From Sporosarcina limicola (GTDB lineage Bacteria; Bacillota; Bacilli; Bacillales_A; Planococcaceae): a DNA stretch of 64,000 bases. Of the stretch, positions 25,157-34,847 are shown in pieces (the stretch's first letter is position 1; each line of letters opens with the position of its first letter). The notes beneath the pieces are model-generated. The model saw only the letters and a program-made list of their open reading frames with translations, did no database searches and was not told the DNA's origin. A program made the translations under genes and the position numbers. The stretch spans positions 182,055-246,054 of the forward strand of contig NZ_JADBEL010000003.1 of the NCBI RefSeq assembly GCF_014873855.1, in the 5' to 3' direction.

Positions 25157-26329
25157 TTGAACAATGCGGAAGTAGCATACGCACATATTACTCGTCCATT
25201 CGCCTGTATCGATCTCGATGCACTCGATCAGAATATCGCATTTGTTAATGGAGCGTCAGGTGGGAAAGGAATTCGGGTTGCAACGAAATCGGTGCGCTCG
25301 ACAGTCCTTCTGCAATACATAGCGGAACGATTGAACAATCACGCAGGTTGGATGACATTCGATCTCAAGGAAACGCTTCACCTTCTCCAAGAAGGATTTG
25401 ATGATTTATTGCTCGGCTATCCGCAAGTCGAAGAAGAACCAATGGATCGGATTATCCCATATATCCGTGAAGGCCGTTGTGTGATCTTCATGATTGACCG
25501 GATTGAACAATGGGAATGGTTAGACGCCATTGGTAAAAGAAATGACGTCGTGTTTGAAATTTGTATCGATTTGAACGTCTCCACCGATTTTAAAATGATT
25601 TATTTCGGAACAAAACGCTCTTCATTACGAACAATTGACTGTGTAAATGAATTGCTGGAATTTGGCAATTCATTTACACATACGGTTATCACTGGGGCTA
25701 TGGGTTATGAAGCACAAATTGCGGGTGTGCCAGATTCGCCTGTAGCAAATTGGCAATCACCACTCATCAAACAATTGAAGAGGTTATCACGTAAAAGTGT
25801 TCGGGACTTCCGAAAAAGTGCCGTCGAGCGAATCCACGAAAAATCGCCGACACTTCGCTTCGTAAACGGGGGAGGTTCAGGCAGCATCGATTTTACGTCC
25901 AATGAAAAAGAAGTGACAGAACTAACAATCGGCTCCGCCTTCTATTTTCCAGCGCTATTTTCAAGATACCGTAATTTACCGCTTGAACCGGCAACGGCAT
26001 TCGCACTACGCATCACAAGAAAACCAGAACAAGGTGTTGTCGTCTGCCACGGCGGCGGATACATTGCATCTGGTGCGACGGGTGTAGATAAAAATCCGGA
26101 ACCTGACTGGCCAAAAAACCTGTCACTCTTGAAAAACGAAGGAGCGGGCGAGGTCCAAACTCCGCTTTTAGATAAAAAAGGGGCTCTTAAAATAGGAGAT
26201 ACAGTCTATTTTCGTCATGCAAAAGCGGGAGAACTTTGTGAACGTTTTTCAGAGCTTCACGCCAGGCGTGGGTCTGTATATGAAGGGACATATAAAACAT
26301 ACAGGGGAGAAGGGGGATGTTTTTTATGA
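25157..26329 (+). CDS. Amino acid deaminase/aldolase, alanine-racemase-fold PLP enzyme
   Basis: 390 residues with the fold-type III PLP barrel. The PLP lysine is in I-R-V-A-T-K-S-V-R-S (Lys44), and the phosphate-binding G-G-G-S-G-S is near 237-242. The C-terminal domain has H-G-G-G-Y-I-A-S-G, as in D-threonine aldolase and D-serine dehydratase relatives. The start is TTG 25157 with AAGGTGGTG seven bases upstream. It overlaps the next oxidase gene by an ATGA, a pairing that I know from other Gram-positive genomes. The real substrate is not known. Confidence 0.85.
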   Translation: MNNAEVAYAHITRPFACIDLDALDQNIAFVNGASGGKGIRVATKSVRSTVLLQYIAERLNNHAGWMTFDLKETLHLLQEGFDDLLLGYPQVEEEPMDRIIPYIREGRCVIFMIDRIEQWEWLDAIGKRNDVVFEICIDLNVSTDFKMIYFGTKRSSLRTIDCVNELLEFGNSFTHTVITGAMGYEAQIAGVPDSPVANWQSPLIKQLKRLSRKSVRDFRKSAVERIHEKSPTLRFVNGGGSGSIDFTSNEKEVTELTIGSAFYFPALFSRYRNLPLEPATAFALRITRKPEQGVVVCHGGGYIASGATGVDKNPEPDWPKNLSLLKNEGAGEVQTPLLDKKGALKIGDTVYFRHAKAGELCERFSELHARRGSVYEGTYKTYRGEGGCFL

Positions 26330-27639
26330 GCATTCCGATAAAGGGGATGAAATGGAGTAACTGGGCGCAAAACGTAATTGCACAGCCGGATTATTTCCAT
26401 TACCCGGAAAGCGTCAGCGATATACAGGATACCATCGACAGTTGCCGGATACGAGGCGCATCTCTCCGTGTGACAGGTGCCGCACATTCATTCAGTCCGG
26501 TTGCAAGTCCGGACCATGACGCCATGTCGTTAGATAATTTGCGTGGGCTTATTTCGTATAATTCTGAAGCGATGGAAGCACGGATTTGGGCAGGCACATA
26601 TCTACATGAGGCGGCGAGAATCCTTGCATCGATTGACATGGCTTTTGAAAATATGGGCGACATTCAAGAACAAACAATTGCAGGAGCAGTCAGTACAGGG
26701 ACACATGGAACGGGAATTACATTTGGCTCGCTGTCAGACCAAGTTATCGCTTGGACATGGATTGATGGTAAGGGGCAAGTAAGACACCACCGACGAGCAA
26801 ATGATGATTTATCAAAAGCGCTTAGTTTATCCTTAGGAATGCTCGGAGTCCTTGTCGATGTAACACTTCGAACGGTACCGCTCTACAGCCTACGAGTGAA
26901 AAGTACCCGTAGTGGATTTGACGAAGCACTCACCGCCTGGACATCAGGTATTCACACTAATCGACATATGGAATGGTTTTACTTCCCTGGAACAAATACA
27001 GTTCAAGTAAAAGAGACTAACACCATCCCCTTGGCTAAACAACGATTTCAATCGAAGACGAAGAATTTTGTGAAAAACGGCATTATCGAAACAGTCGGGT
27101 TCAAAGCGCTTTCTGAACTTTGTAGGGTAAAACCTAAACTTTCCCGAAAGCTGACCAACTTTTCCGCAAAAAATGTACCTAATGGTTCAAAAGAAGGCTT
27201 GTATTATGAAGTTTTCTCATCGCCTCGATTAGTCAAATTTACAGAAACCGAATACGCTATCCCATTGCATGCGTTTGAAACATGTATCATGGAAATTCAT
27301 GAATTCCTACGTGCACATCCATTTTATGTTCATTTTCCGATTGAATGTCGGGTTACTGCTGGCGAAGACGCTTTCCTCAGTCCAACGCAAGGGGTGGAAA
27401 CGGCATTTCTTGCATTCCATATGTATAAAGGAATGGATGACGGACCTTATTTTAAATGGGTTCATAAGCTGATGGAGAAATATAACGGGCGGCCGCATTT
27501 CGGAAAATTGAACGATTTGACAAATGAAAAATTGACTACTAGTTATCCTAACGTGGACCGTTTTTTAAAAATCAGAGAAAAATATGATCCGAACGGTATC
27601 TTCATGAGCCAGTATATGAAACAACTTTTCCTTCCTTGA
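26326..27639 (+). CDS. FAD-linked sugar-1,4-lactone oxidase
   Basis: 437 residues. The N-terminal FAD_binding_4 domain has the V-T-G-A-A-H-S-F-S-P motif (about 48-57), where family members often carry a His for covalent FAD, and the T-H-G-T-G motif near 128-132. The C-terminal ALO domain ends with H-F-G-K-L-N and Y-D-P-N-G-I-F, as in D-arabinono-1,4-lactone/L-gulono-lactone oxidases. ATG 26326 makes an ATGA overlap with the deaminase stop and lies nine bases from GGGGG; an earlier ATG at 26317 is too close. The two proteins probably act together, but the pathway is unknown. Confidence 0.87.
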   Translation: MSIPIKGMKWSNWAQNVIAQPDYFHYPESVSDIQDTIDSCRIRGASLRVTGAAHSFSPVASPDHDAMSLDNLRGLISYNSEAMEARIWAGTYLHEAARILASIDMAFENMGDIQEQTIAGAVSTGTHGTGITFGSLSDQVIAWTWIDGKGQVRHHRRANDDLSKALSLSLGMLGVLVDVTLRTVPLYSLRVKSTRSGFDEALTAWTSGIHTNRHMEWFYFPGTNTVQVKETNTIPLAKQRFQSKTKNFVKNGIIETVGFKALSELCRVKPKLSRKLTNFSAKNVPNGSKEGLYYEVFSSPRLVKFTETEYAIPLHAFETCIMEIHEFLRAHPFYVHFPIECRVTAGEDAFLSPTQGVETAFLAFHMYKGMDDGPYFKWVHKLMEKYNGRPHFGKLNDLTNEKLTTSYPNVDRFLKIREKYDPNGIFMSQYMKQLFLP

Positions 27640-27795
27640 GCGGTGAAATGAAACACGATTCGATGGTCATTACATTAACTTATGAAAGACTATAAATTTA
27701 ATGTATTTTACTTATGTACGTAGGTATTATATGATGGACTAGAGAAAAGACGTTCATTTACAACCTTTTCAGCAGCTAAAAGGAGGAATTTTACA

Positions 27796-30510
27796 ATGGC
27801 AAAAAGCAATTTACACAACAGCCGTAAGTCGTTCGAATTGAATGGTAAAACGTATAACTATTACCATCTAAAAGCAATCGAAGAGGCCGGCATTGCAAAT
27901 ATCTCTAAATTACCTTATTCGATTAAAGTGCTACTTGAATCCGTATTAAGACAACATGATGGATATGTTATTAAAGACGATCATGTTAAAAATCTTGCGA
28001 AATGGGGTAAAGATGCAGACGAGGGGGCGGAAGTACCGTTCAAACCGTCACGCGTTATCCTTCAAGACTTCACAGGTGTACCTGTTGTCGTCGATTTAGC
28101 ATCCCTTCGTTCAGCAATGGCTAAAATGGGCGGAGATCCTAATAAAATCAACCCAGAAATCCCGGTGGACCTTGTTATTGACCACTCTGTACAAGTTGAC
28201 CGTTACGGAACAGCAGATGCACTTCAACTGAATATGCAACTCGAATTCGAACGCAACGCAGAACGTTATCAATTCCTAAGCTGGGCTCAAAAAGCCTATG
28301 ACAACTACCGCGCAGTACCACCTGCTACAGGTATTGTTCACCAAGTGAACCTTGAGTATCTTGCAAATGTTGTCCACGCTGTAGAAAACGAAGATGGTAC
28401 ATTCGAAACCTACCCAGATACACTCGTTGGAACAGACTCCCATACAACGATGATTAACGGGATTGGTGTTCTTGGATGGGGCGTCGGTGGTATTGAAGCA
28501 GAGGCAGGAATGCTCGGACAACCTTCATACTTCCCAATTCCAGAAGTAATCGGTGTAAAACTTGTCGGTGAACTTCCGAACGGAACGACGGCAACTGACC
28601 TTGCACTTAAAGTAACACAAACACTCCGTGCACACGGTGTTGTTGGTAAATTCGTCGAGTTCTTCGGACCAGGTGTAGCGAAACTACCACTTGCAGACCG
28701 TGCGACAATTGCTAACATGGCACCTGAATATGGCGCAACTTGTGGTTTCTTCCCAGTAGATGAAGAAGCGCTTAACTATATGCGGTTGACAGGCCGTGAA
28801 GAAGAGAATATCCAAGTAGTTAAGCAATACTTGATCGAAAACGATATGTTCTTCACAGTAGATAACGAAGAGCCAACATACACGGATGTAGTTGAAATTG
28901 ACTTATCTAACATTGCAGCAAACCTTGCTGGACCGAAACGTCCACAAGACATGATTCCACTTACAGAAATGCAAAGCGCATTCAATGATGCGGTTGTTGC
29001 TCCTGAAGGGAACCAAGGATTTGGATTCTCACCAAAAGAGCTGGAAAAAACAGCTACAATTGAATTCGAAGACGGACGCTCAATTGACATTAAAACTGGT
29101 GACCTTGCAATTGCCGCAATCACTTCATGTACAAACACATCTAACCCATACGTAATGCTAGGTGCTGGACTTGTTGCGAAAAAAGCAGTTGAAAAAGGAT
29201 TGACACCACCTCCATACGTGAAAACATCACTTGCACCAGGTTCAAAAGTCGTTACAGGCTATTTGAAAGATTCTGGGCTAGATGTTTACCTGGATCAAAT
29301 CGGATTCAACACAGTTGGTTATGGTTGTACGACATGTATCGGTAACTCTGGACCGCTTCTTCCTGAAATCGAAAAAGCGATCATGGGTAACGATATGCTT
29401 ATGTCATCTGTTCTTTCTGGTAACCGTAACTTCGAAGGACGTATCCACCCACTTGTGAAAGCAAACTACTTGGCTTCACCGCCACTTGTTGTTGCTTATG
29501 CACTTGCTGGTACTGTCGATATCGACTTCGAAAAAGACCCAATCGGGAAAGATAAAGACGGTTTAGATGTTTTCTTCAAAGACATTTGGCCAACAACGGA
29601 AGAAGTACAGGCAGTTGTTAAATCGACAGTTACACCTGAACTATTCCGTAAAGAGTACGCACGCGTATTTACGGAGAACAAAGAATGGAATGCAATCGAA
29701 ACGACTGATGATTCATTGTATGATTTCGATGAAAACTCAACATATATCCAAAACCCACCGTTCTTCGAAGGCCTTGCAAAAGAACCTGCTGATATTCAAG
29801 CATTATCAGGACTGCGTGTTGTCGGCAAGTTCGGCGATTCGATTACAACGGACCATATTTCACCAGCTGGCGCAATTGGTAAAGATACACCAGCAGGTAA
29901 ATACTTGATTGAAAATGGCGTAAGTCCTCGTTTCTTCAACTCATACGGTTCACGCCGTGGGAACCATGAAGTGATGATGCGCGGTACATTCGCAAACATC
30001 CGTATCCGTAACCAAATCGCAAAAGGTACAGAAGGTGGATTCACAACGTACTGGCCAACAAAAGAAATCATGCCAATCTATGATGCAGCAATGAAGTATC
30101 AAGCAGACGGTACAGGACTTGCAATCATCACAGGTAAAGACTACGGAATGGGCTCATCACGTGACTGGGCTGCGAAAGGTACATCCCTTCTCGGCATCAA
30201 GACAGTCATCGCAGAAAGCTACGAGCGTATCCACCGTTCAAACCTTGTTATGATGGGTGTTCTTCCACTTCAATTCATGAAGGGCGATAGTGCTGAAACT
30301 CTCGGTCTTACTGGTGAAGAAGCAATCAGCGTCAACATCGCTGAAGGTGTAAAACCACGCGATATCCTGAAAGTAACAGCAACTTGCAAAGACGGTTCTG
30401 TTAAAGAATTCGACGTTCTCGCACGTTTCGATTCTGATGTCGAAGTCGACTACTACCGTCACGGCGGAATCCTACAAATGGTTCTTCGCGATAAAATGAA
30501 AAATAATTAA
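27796..30510 (+). CDS. acnA: Aconitate hydratase
   Basis: 904 residues, full length for the AcnA/CitB type. It interconverts citrate and isocitrate in the TCA cycle and can bind RNA in its apo form. The 4Fe-4S ligands are clear: Cys445 in T-S-C-T-N-T-S-N-P, and Cys511 and Cys514 in G-C-T-T-C-I-G-N. Other hallmarks are T-D-S-H-T-T-M-I-N and [10 protein letters not shown] near 780. AAAAGGAGGA precedes the ATG. It is followed by a strong terminator, and island 1 begins right behind it. Confidence 0.98.
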   Translation: MAKSNLHNSRKSFELNGKTYNYYHLKAIEEAGIANISKLPYSIKVLLESVLRQHDGYVIKDDHVKNLAKWGKDADEGAEVPFKPSRVILQDFTGVPVVVDLASLRSAMAKMGGDPNKINPEIPVDLVIDHSVQVDRYGTADALQLNMQLEFERNAERYQFLSWAQKAYDNYRAVPPATGIVHQVNLEYLANVVHAVENEDGTFETYPDTLVGTDSHTTMINGIGVLGWGVGGIEAEAGMLGQPSYFPIPEVIGVKLVGELPNGTTATDLALKVTQTLRAHGVVGKFVEFFGPGVAKLPLADRATIANMAPEYGATCGFFPVDEEALNYMRLTGREEENIQVVKQYLIENDMFFTVDNEEPTYTDVVEIDLSNIAANLAGPKRPQDMIPLTEMQSAFNDAVVAPEGNQGFGFSPKELEKTATIEFEDGRSIDIKTGDLAIAAITSCTNTSNPYVMLGAGLVAKKAVEKGLTPPPYVKTSLAPGSKVVTGYLKDSGLDVYLDQIGFNTVGYGCTTCIGNSGPLLPEIEKAIMGNDMLMSSVLSGNRNFEGRIHPLVKANYLASPPLVVAYALAGTVDIDFEKDPIGKDKDGLDVFFKDIWPTTEEVQAVVKSTVTPELFRKEYARVFTENKEWNAIETTDDSLYDFDENSTYIQNPPFFEGLAKEPADIQALSGLRVVGKFGDSITTDHISPAGAIGKDTPAGKYLIENGVSPRFFNSYGSRRGNHEVMMRGTFANIRIRNQIAKGTEGGFTTYWPTKEIMPIYDAAMKYQADGTGLAIITGKDYGMGSSRDWAAKGTSLLGIKTVIAESYERIHRSNLVMMGVLPLQFMKGDSAETLGLTGEEAISVNIAEGVKPRDILKVTATCKDGSVKEFDVLARFDSDVEVDYYRHGGILQMVLRDKMKNN

Positions 30511-30518
30511 TTACTAAC

Positions 30519-30552
30519 AAAAAGGTGTCCGAGTTAATCGGGCACCTTTTTT
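30519..30552 (+). terminator. Terminator of acnA
   Basis: AAAAAGGTGTCC (30519-30530) against GGGCACCTTTTTT (30540-30552), one mismatch, with a T-tract. Confidence 0.9.
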
Positions 30553-30694
30553 GTTTATTATTATTATAGAGAAGTTTTAGCTCAGTAGCCTTTCTATCGT
30601 CTATGGTCATACACCTAAACCAACTACTAATCATAATAATAAAGGAGAAGGTAAATGTAGTGGACGACTTTTTTTCTGGAAAGTGGGTTAGCAT

Positions 30695-31912
30695 ATGAAA
30701 ACAATACTATTTATTGAAACAACAAAATCCGGATCAAGTAGAGAGGCGATAAAAACTGCTGCCCGATTAGGTTACTGTACAGTATTGTTAACTGAAAGAA
30801 ACAGCTTTATGGAGCAGTATGAAGAGTTTCCAGATGTTACCCGAGTGATCCATGTAAGAGAAATAACAGAGGACCTTATACGAACGGAGATAAGACGACT
30901 TCAACAGCAAGGAAACAGTATAAAAGCGATTATCAGCTTTGTGGATCCCTTTGTATCAATGGCGGCAAAGCTTTCGAATGAATACTGTGATTCCATCATC
31001 TCAGTTGATGCTTTAAAGAAAATGGAAGACAAAACGGCGACGAGAAAGGCATTGAAGAACAATGTTACGACACCGGCATTTGAAATTTATCAGCCAACAG
31101 ATGAATTGGATACGATTCTTAATAAAGGTTATACCTTCCCACAAATCGTAAAATCAGCCGTTTCAAAAGCGTCCAAGGATGTCTATTTAGTCGGAAATAA
31201 AGTTGAAATGAAAAAGGCTTTGAAGAAAATTATCAAGCAATATCCAGTTCAAAAAGTAGTAATCGAGGACTATTTAGACGGACCGCAATATGTAGTTGAA
31301 GTCCTTGTGCATAATGGAACTATTAATATCGTTGCTATTTTCAAACAAGATATCACCAAAAAAACGAAATTTATTGTAACCGGTTATGAACTACAGTTAA
31401 ATCTCGAGAAAGGCTTATATGAAACGCTATATAAAGCGGTGGAATCCATCCTAATAGATTTAGGTGTAACAAATGCTACTTGCCATCTTGAAATTAGATA
31501 TGTAAACGGCAGTTGGAAGTTGGTCGAAGTTAATCCAAGAATATCTGGCGGCGCAATGAATCGAATGATAGAAGAAGCATTTGGAATTAATTTAGTGGAA
31601 GAAACGATTAAGCTTTATCTCGGCTATGAACCTTGCTTGATAAGAAAATACGAGAAACAAATTTATGCCCACTATATTACAATTAATTCTTATGGAAACC
31701 TTTTAAAGGTTACAGGTGAAAATTTGGCATCCCATCAACCCGGCGTAAAAGAAGTTTATATAAAGCCAAGTATTGGAACAATCATGATACCTCCACTGTC
31801 AATGGGACATCGTTATGGGTATGTGATTGCGTCCGGGAATACCTCGGATGAAGCAAACGAAAACGCAGTGAATGCTGCAAAGAACATTAAATTTTATTTG
31901 GATCCAATATAG
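30695..31912 (+). CDS. ATP-grasp ligase, L-amino-acid-ligase type (paralogue A)
   Basis: 405 residues. A Rossmann-like N-terminal domain (about 1-95), an ATP-grasp core (Q-I-V-K-S-A-V-S-K-A-S lysine loop near 150; V-I-E-D-Y-L-D-G near 190; metal site W-K-L-V-E-V-N-P-R-I-S-G-G near 272-284) and a C-terminal domain with M-G-H-R-Y-G-Y-V-I-A-S-G as in BacD/YwfE-type L-amino acid ligases. These activate a carboxylate as acyl-phosphate and join it to an amine. It has the same length as, and clear similarity to, the product of 34848-36065. First gene of island 1, its start weakly marked by AAAGTGGG. Substrate unknown. Confidence 0.85.
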   Translation: MKTILFIETTKSGSSREAIKTAARLGYCTVLLTERNSFMEQYEEFPDVTRVIHVREITEDLIRTEIRRLQQQGNSIKAIISFVDPFVSMAAKLSNEYCDSIISVDALKKMEDKTATRKALKNNVTTPAFEIYQPTDELDTILNKGYTFPQIVKSAVSKASKDVYLVGNKVEMKKALKKIIKQYPVQKVVIEDYLDGPQYVVEVLVHNGTINIVAIFKQDITKKTKFIVTGYELQLNLEKGLYETLYKAVESILIDLGVTNATCHLEIRYVNGSWKLVEVNPRISGGAMNRMIEEAFGINLVEETIKLYLGYEPCLIRKYEKQIYAHYITINSYGNLLKVTGENLASHQPGVKEVYIKPSIGTIMIPPLSMGHRYGYVIASGNTSDEANENAVNAAKNIKFYLDPI

Positions 31913-31964
31913 TAGAGAGATAAATTCGAACGGATTTTTTATAAAGGGGGAGGGGACGTTTGGG

Positions 31965-32378
31965 GTGGGGAAGAGAAGTAACATTTGTCTTGCGATGAAA
32001 ACTTTACAAAAGGAACAAAATATAATAGCAGGCATCGATATGGAATTTCAATTCATTTGTATGTTAAAAAGGGTGGATACCATTCCTTTTATGCTTTCTA
32101 CTAGTGAAAAAAACAAACCATTTAAGGCTTTCTATAAAGGCATAGCCACTCCGTATTTCCGATTAGAGAAACTGAATGAGGAAATATGTTGTGCGGTATT
32201 ATCTTTACTCGAGGCAATTGATATAGAAGGTTATCCGGCTGACTCCTATGATGATTTCTACGCCCTGCGGAAAACAAAAAGCTGTATTATTGTTAATTTA
32301 AATTGTTTCTGTGTGATTAATCCGCTTTCTCCAGAACTAGTAAATCGACCGCTCCCCATTATTGAACCGAATTGTTAG
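31965..32378 (+). CDS. Unknown protein between the ligase genes
   Basis: About 137 residues from GTG 31965, behind AAAGGGGGAGG; the frame is open further upstream inside the ATP-grasp gene, so the start is uncertain. No signal peptide, and I recognise no motif. The stretch G-I-D-M-E-F-Q-F-I-C followed by a Cys-rich end (E-E-I-C-C-A-V, K-S-C-I-I-V, N-C-F-C-V-I) is its most noticeable feature. It lies in the same direction as the flanking ligase genes. It could be a small partner protein, or a remnant of a longer gene. Confidence 0.4.
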   Translation: MGKRSNICLAMKTLQKEQNIIAGIDMEFQFICMLKRVDTIPFMLSTSEKNKPFKAFYKGIATPYFRLEKLNEEICCAVLSLLEAIDIEGYPADSYDDFYALRKTKSCIIVNLNCFCVINPLSPELVNRPLPIIEPNC

Positions 32379-32519
32379 TTTTTAACAAATACTTTGCCCT
32401 AGGTAATACTGGGGTGTTTTTTATTATTGTTTTAAATATGAACGTTTATCCTTATCAAAAGCATTGTTCATTGAATGTACTAGATAAGAATCGAAGAAAA
32501 GACAAAAGGAGATTAGTCA

Positions 32520-34685
32520 ATGACATTAATAGGAATGTTGCATCATCGAAAAGACCCCAAGACTGTTATAAAGTCTTATGCTTATGCTGTGGTAGCTAAA
32601 GCTGAAGGCGCCCGTTTTTTTCACTTTACTCCTGGAGAAGTGAATTTTGTTAACCGTTCGATTAGGGGACAAGTTTATGAAAATGGCAAATGGATGGAGC
32701 GAGTTATGCCCTTTCCAGATATCATCTATAATGCCGGGAGTCCGGAAAAACTAGCAAAGTCAAAAGAAATTATTCAAAAGCTGAAAAAGGAAATTCCCTT
32801 CACCACTCATTCGATCGGTAATAAGTGGAATGTTAATGAAAGATTAAAAGAAGCAAAAGAATTCTCGAATTATCTAATTCCCACAGAAATTGTGAGAAAC
32901 ACTGAAAATTTCATTAAGTTTTTAACTGCATTTGAAAATGTTGTCTTTAAACCGATTGACGGAAGAAAGGGTCAAGGAATTTATTTCATTTCAAAAAAGG
33001 AAGACGGTTTTCAAGTTAGAAAGGACTCAAATAAGGTTCAATACTCAAGTCAACAACTAAATGAATTGATAAAATCTCAGCTTTCTACAGGAACTTTTAT
33101 TGTTCAACCTACTATTCAATCCGTTACTAAATCCGGGCAAGTGTTCGATTTTAGACTTCATGTTCAAAAAAACGGCGAAGGGGAATGGGTAATCACCACA
33201 ATCTATCCACGTGTGGCGCCAAAGGGATCGCTTATTGCCAACATTAATAATGGTGGTTTTACCAATTATTTAGAACCGTTTTTACAACAAGAATTTAAAG
33301 AAGATGCATTTAATATTAGGAAGACGCTAGAGTATTTTTCCTTATCACTAGCCAACCATTTGGATGAACTTCAAATGGTTCAATTTGGGGAAGTGATTGA
33401 TGAAATTGGAGTAGATATAGGATTCGATAAGAATCATAAATTATGGATCTATGAGGTAAATTGGCGTCCAGGTTGCCCACCTGCTTTTTATTTGGAGCTA
33501 GATGTAGTGATTAATTCCATTAAATACGCTATTTATTTGGCGGAAAATCAAAAAATAATACAGGAAAAAATAACGAAATTAAAGAAAAATCGTATTGAAG
33601 AAAAAGAAAGAATGCCTATAATCGCTATAACAGGTAGTGCGGGTAAAACTACTTCAAAGGCATTCCTTGCATCTATTCTTTCGAAAAAGTGGAATATATT
33701 TGAATCGAAGGATTATTGGAACACCACAGAACATACGAAAAAACATGCTTCGGAAATTCAGCCATCCCATGAGGCAGTTGTGTTAGAGTATGGAATGGCT
33801 TACCCTGGTGTCATCGCGGATCACTGTAGCATTATCAAGCCAACGATTAGTATCGTGACAAATATAGGGTTGGCACATGTAGGGAACTTTGATGGAGATA
33901 TAAAAAAAGTAGCTCAAGCCAAATCAGAACTAATCCATGGTATGGATCAAGAAGGAGTTCTGGTTGTAAATAAGGATGATCAAAATTCATCGTATTTAGA
34001 GACTCAAAAATTCAAAGGGAAGATCGTCACTATTGGCGTGAAATCGTCCGCTGACTACAAAGCTTTCGATGTTAACTATGCAGAAAACGGAATGAGTTTT
34101 AAGATAAAACTTAAAGGGCAAGAAATTTCACTCTTTATACCAATCTTAGGGGAACATCATGTATATAATGCCTTAAATGCAATTGCGGTTGCAGATTATT
34201 TAGGATTTAGCCCATTGGATATTAAATTGGGGCTACTCTTTAAGAAACCGCCAAGAAGAATGACGATTTATAATTGTCGAAACAATATTACATTAATCGA
34301 TGATACTGTTCACTCCCATCCCCAAGGGGTAAGGGCTGCAATCGATGTTCTTAAGGCTATTGGAAAACAGCGTAAAATAGCGATTATCGGGCAAATGAGA
34401 GAGTTAGGTGATTTAAGAGAGGAGGAGTACCGAAAAGTTGGGAACTATATTCACGAGCAAGAAATCGATGTGTTAATCACATATGGTTTTCGAACAGAAG
34501 AGATTGGAGAGCAAGCGAAGGCGAAGGGGTTCCCGGTGAAAAATAGTTATCATTTCACAAACCGAGATAAATTACATGAGTTGTTATCAAATATGATTAA
34601 CAAAGAGGATACGATTTTGGTCAAAGGAGCTAGTAAAACCAATATGTTCGATACAGTGAAGTTCATAGATCAGACATTTAGTTAA
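32520..34685 (+). CDS. YheC/D-type ATP-grasp fused to a Mur ligase
   Basis: 721 residues with two ligase modules. Residues 1 to about 345 match the YheC/YheD endospore coat-associated ATP-grasp family: V-V-F-K-P-I-D-G-R-K-G-Q-G lysine loop, D-F-R-L-H-V-Q, and E-V-N-W-R-P-G as metal site. A charged linker leads to a Mur ligase module from about 365: P-loop I-T-G-S-A-G-K-T-T (about 371-379), V-L-E-Y-G-M-A-Y-P-G, N-I-G-L-A-H-V, A-K-S-E and G-E-H-H-V-Y-N-A-L, then the C-terminal domain with I-D-D-T-V-H-S-H-P. The order ATP-grasp then Mur ligase is that of cyanophycin synthetase, though the N-terminal module differs. AAAGGAG precedes ATG 32520. Product unknown. Confidence 0.88.
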   Translation: MTLIGMLHHRKDPKTVIKSYAYAVVAKAEGARFFHFTPGEVNFVNRSIRGQVYENGKWMERVMPFPDIIYNAGSPEKLAKSKEIIQKLKKEIPFTTHSIGNKWNVNERLKEAKEFSNYLIPTEIVRNTENFIKFLTAFENVVFKPIDGRKGQGIYFISKKEDGFQVRKDSNKVQYSSQQLNELIKSQLSTGTFIVQPTIQSVTKSGQVFDFRLHVQKNGEGEWVITTIYPRVAPKGSLIANINNGGFTNYLEPFLQQEFKEDAFNIRKTLEYFSLSLANHLDELQMVQFGEVIDEIGVDIGFDKNHKLWIYEVNWRPGCPPAFYLELDVVINSIKYAIYLAENQKIIQEKITKLKKNRIEEKERMPIIAITGSAGKTTSKAFLASILSKKWNIFESKDYWNTTEHTKKHASEIQPSHEAVVLEYGMAYPGVIADHCSIIKPTISIVTNIGLAHVGNFDGDIKKVAQAKSELIHGMDQEGVLVVNKDDQNSSYLETQKFKGKIVTIGVKSSADYKAFDVNYAENGMSFKIKLKGQEISLFIPILGEHHVYNALNAIAVADYLGFSPLDIKLGLLFKKPPRRMTIYNCRNNITLIDDTVHSHPQGVRAAIDVLKAIGKQRKIAIIGQMRELGDLREEEYRKVGNYIHEQEIDVLITYGFRTEEIGEQAKAKGFPVKNSYHFTNRDKLHELLSNMINKEDTILVKGASKTNMFDTVKFIDQTFS

Positions 34686-34695
34686 CCTCCCCCAA

Positions 34696-34742
34696 AAACC
34701 GGATAATGACACTCAAAAATCGAGTGTCATTATCCGGTTTTT
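34696..34742 (+). terminator. Strong terminator after the fusion gene
   Basis: AAACCGGATAATGACACTC (34696-34714) pairs exactly with the sequence at 34722-34740, followed by T residues. It may also serve the converging minus-strand gene. Confidence 0.92.
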
Positions 34743-34847
34743 AAAAGTTCCTGAATATGATGAAAAAACAAGGGATTCCAGCATACTATAGGTGTCCTCT
34801 ATTTCCAACGCACTATTATTTGTTTGGTGTAACGTAGCTTTATTTCA

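Noticed and set aside
30600..30640. CATACACCTA upstream of ATP-grasp paralogue A as a mother-cell promoter
   Set aside because: Does not fit CATAnnnTA or CATACAnT, unlike the three boxes reported.
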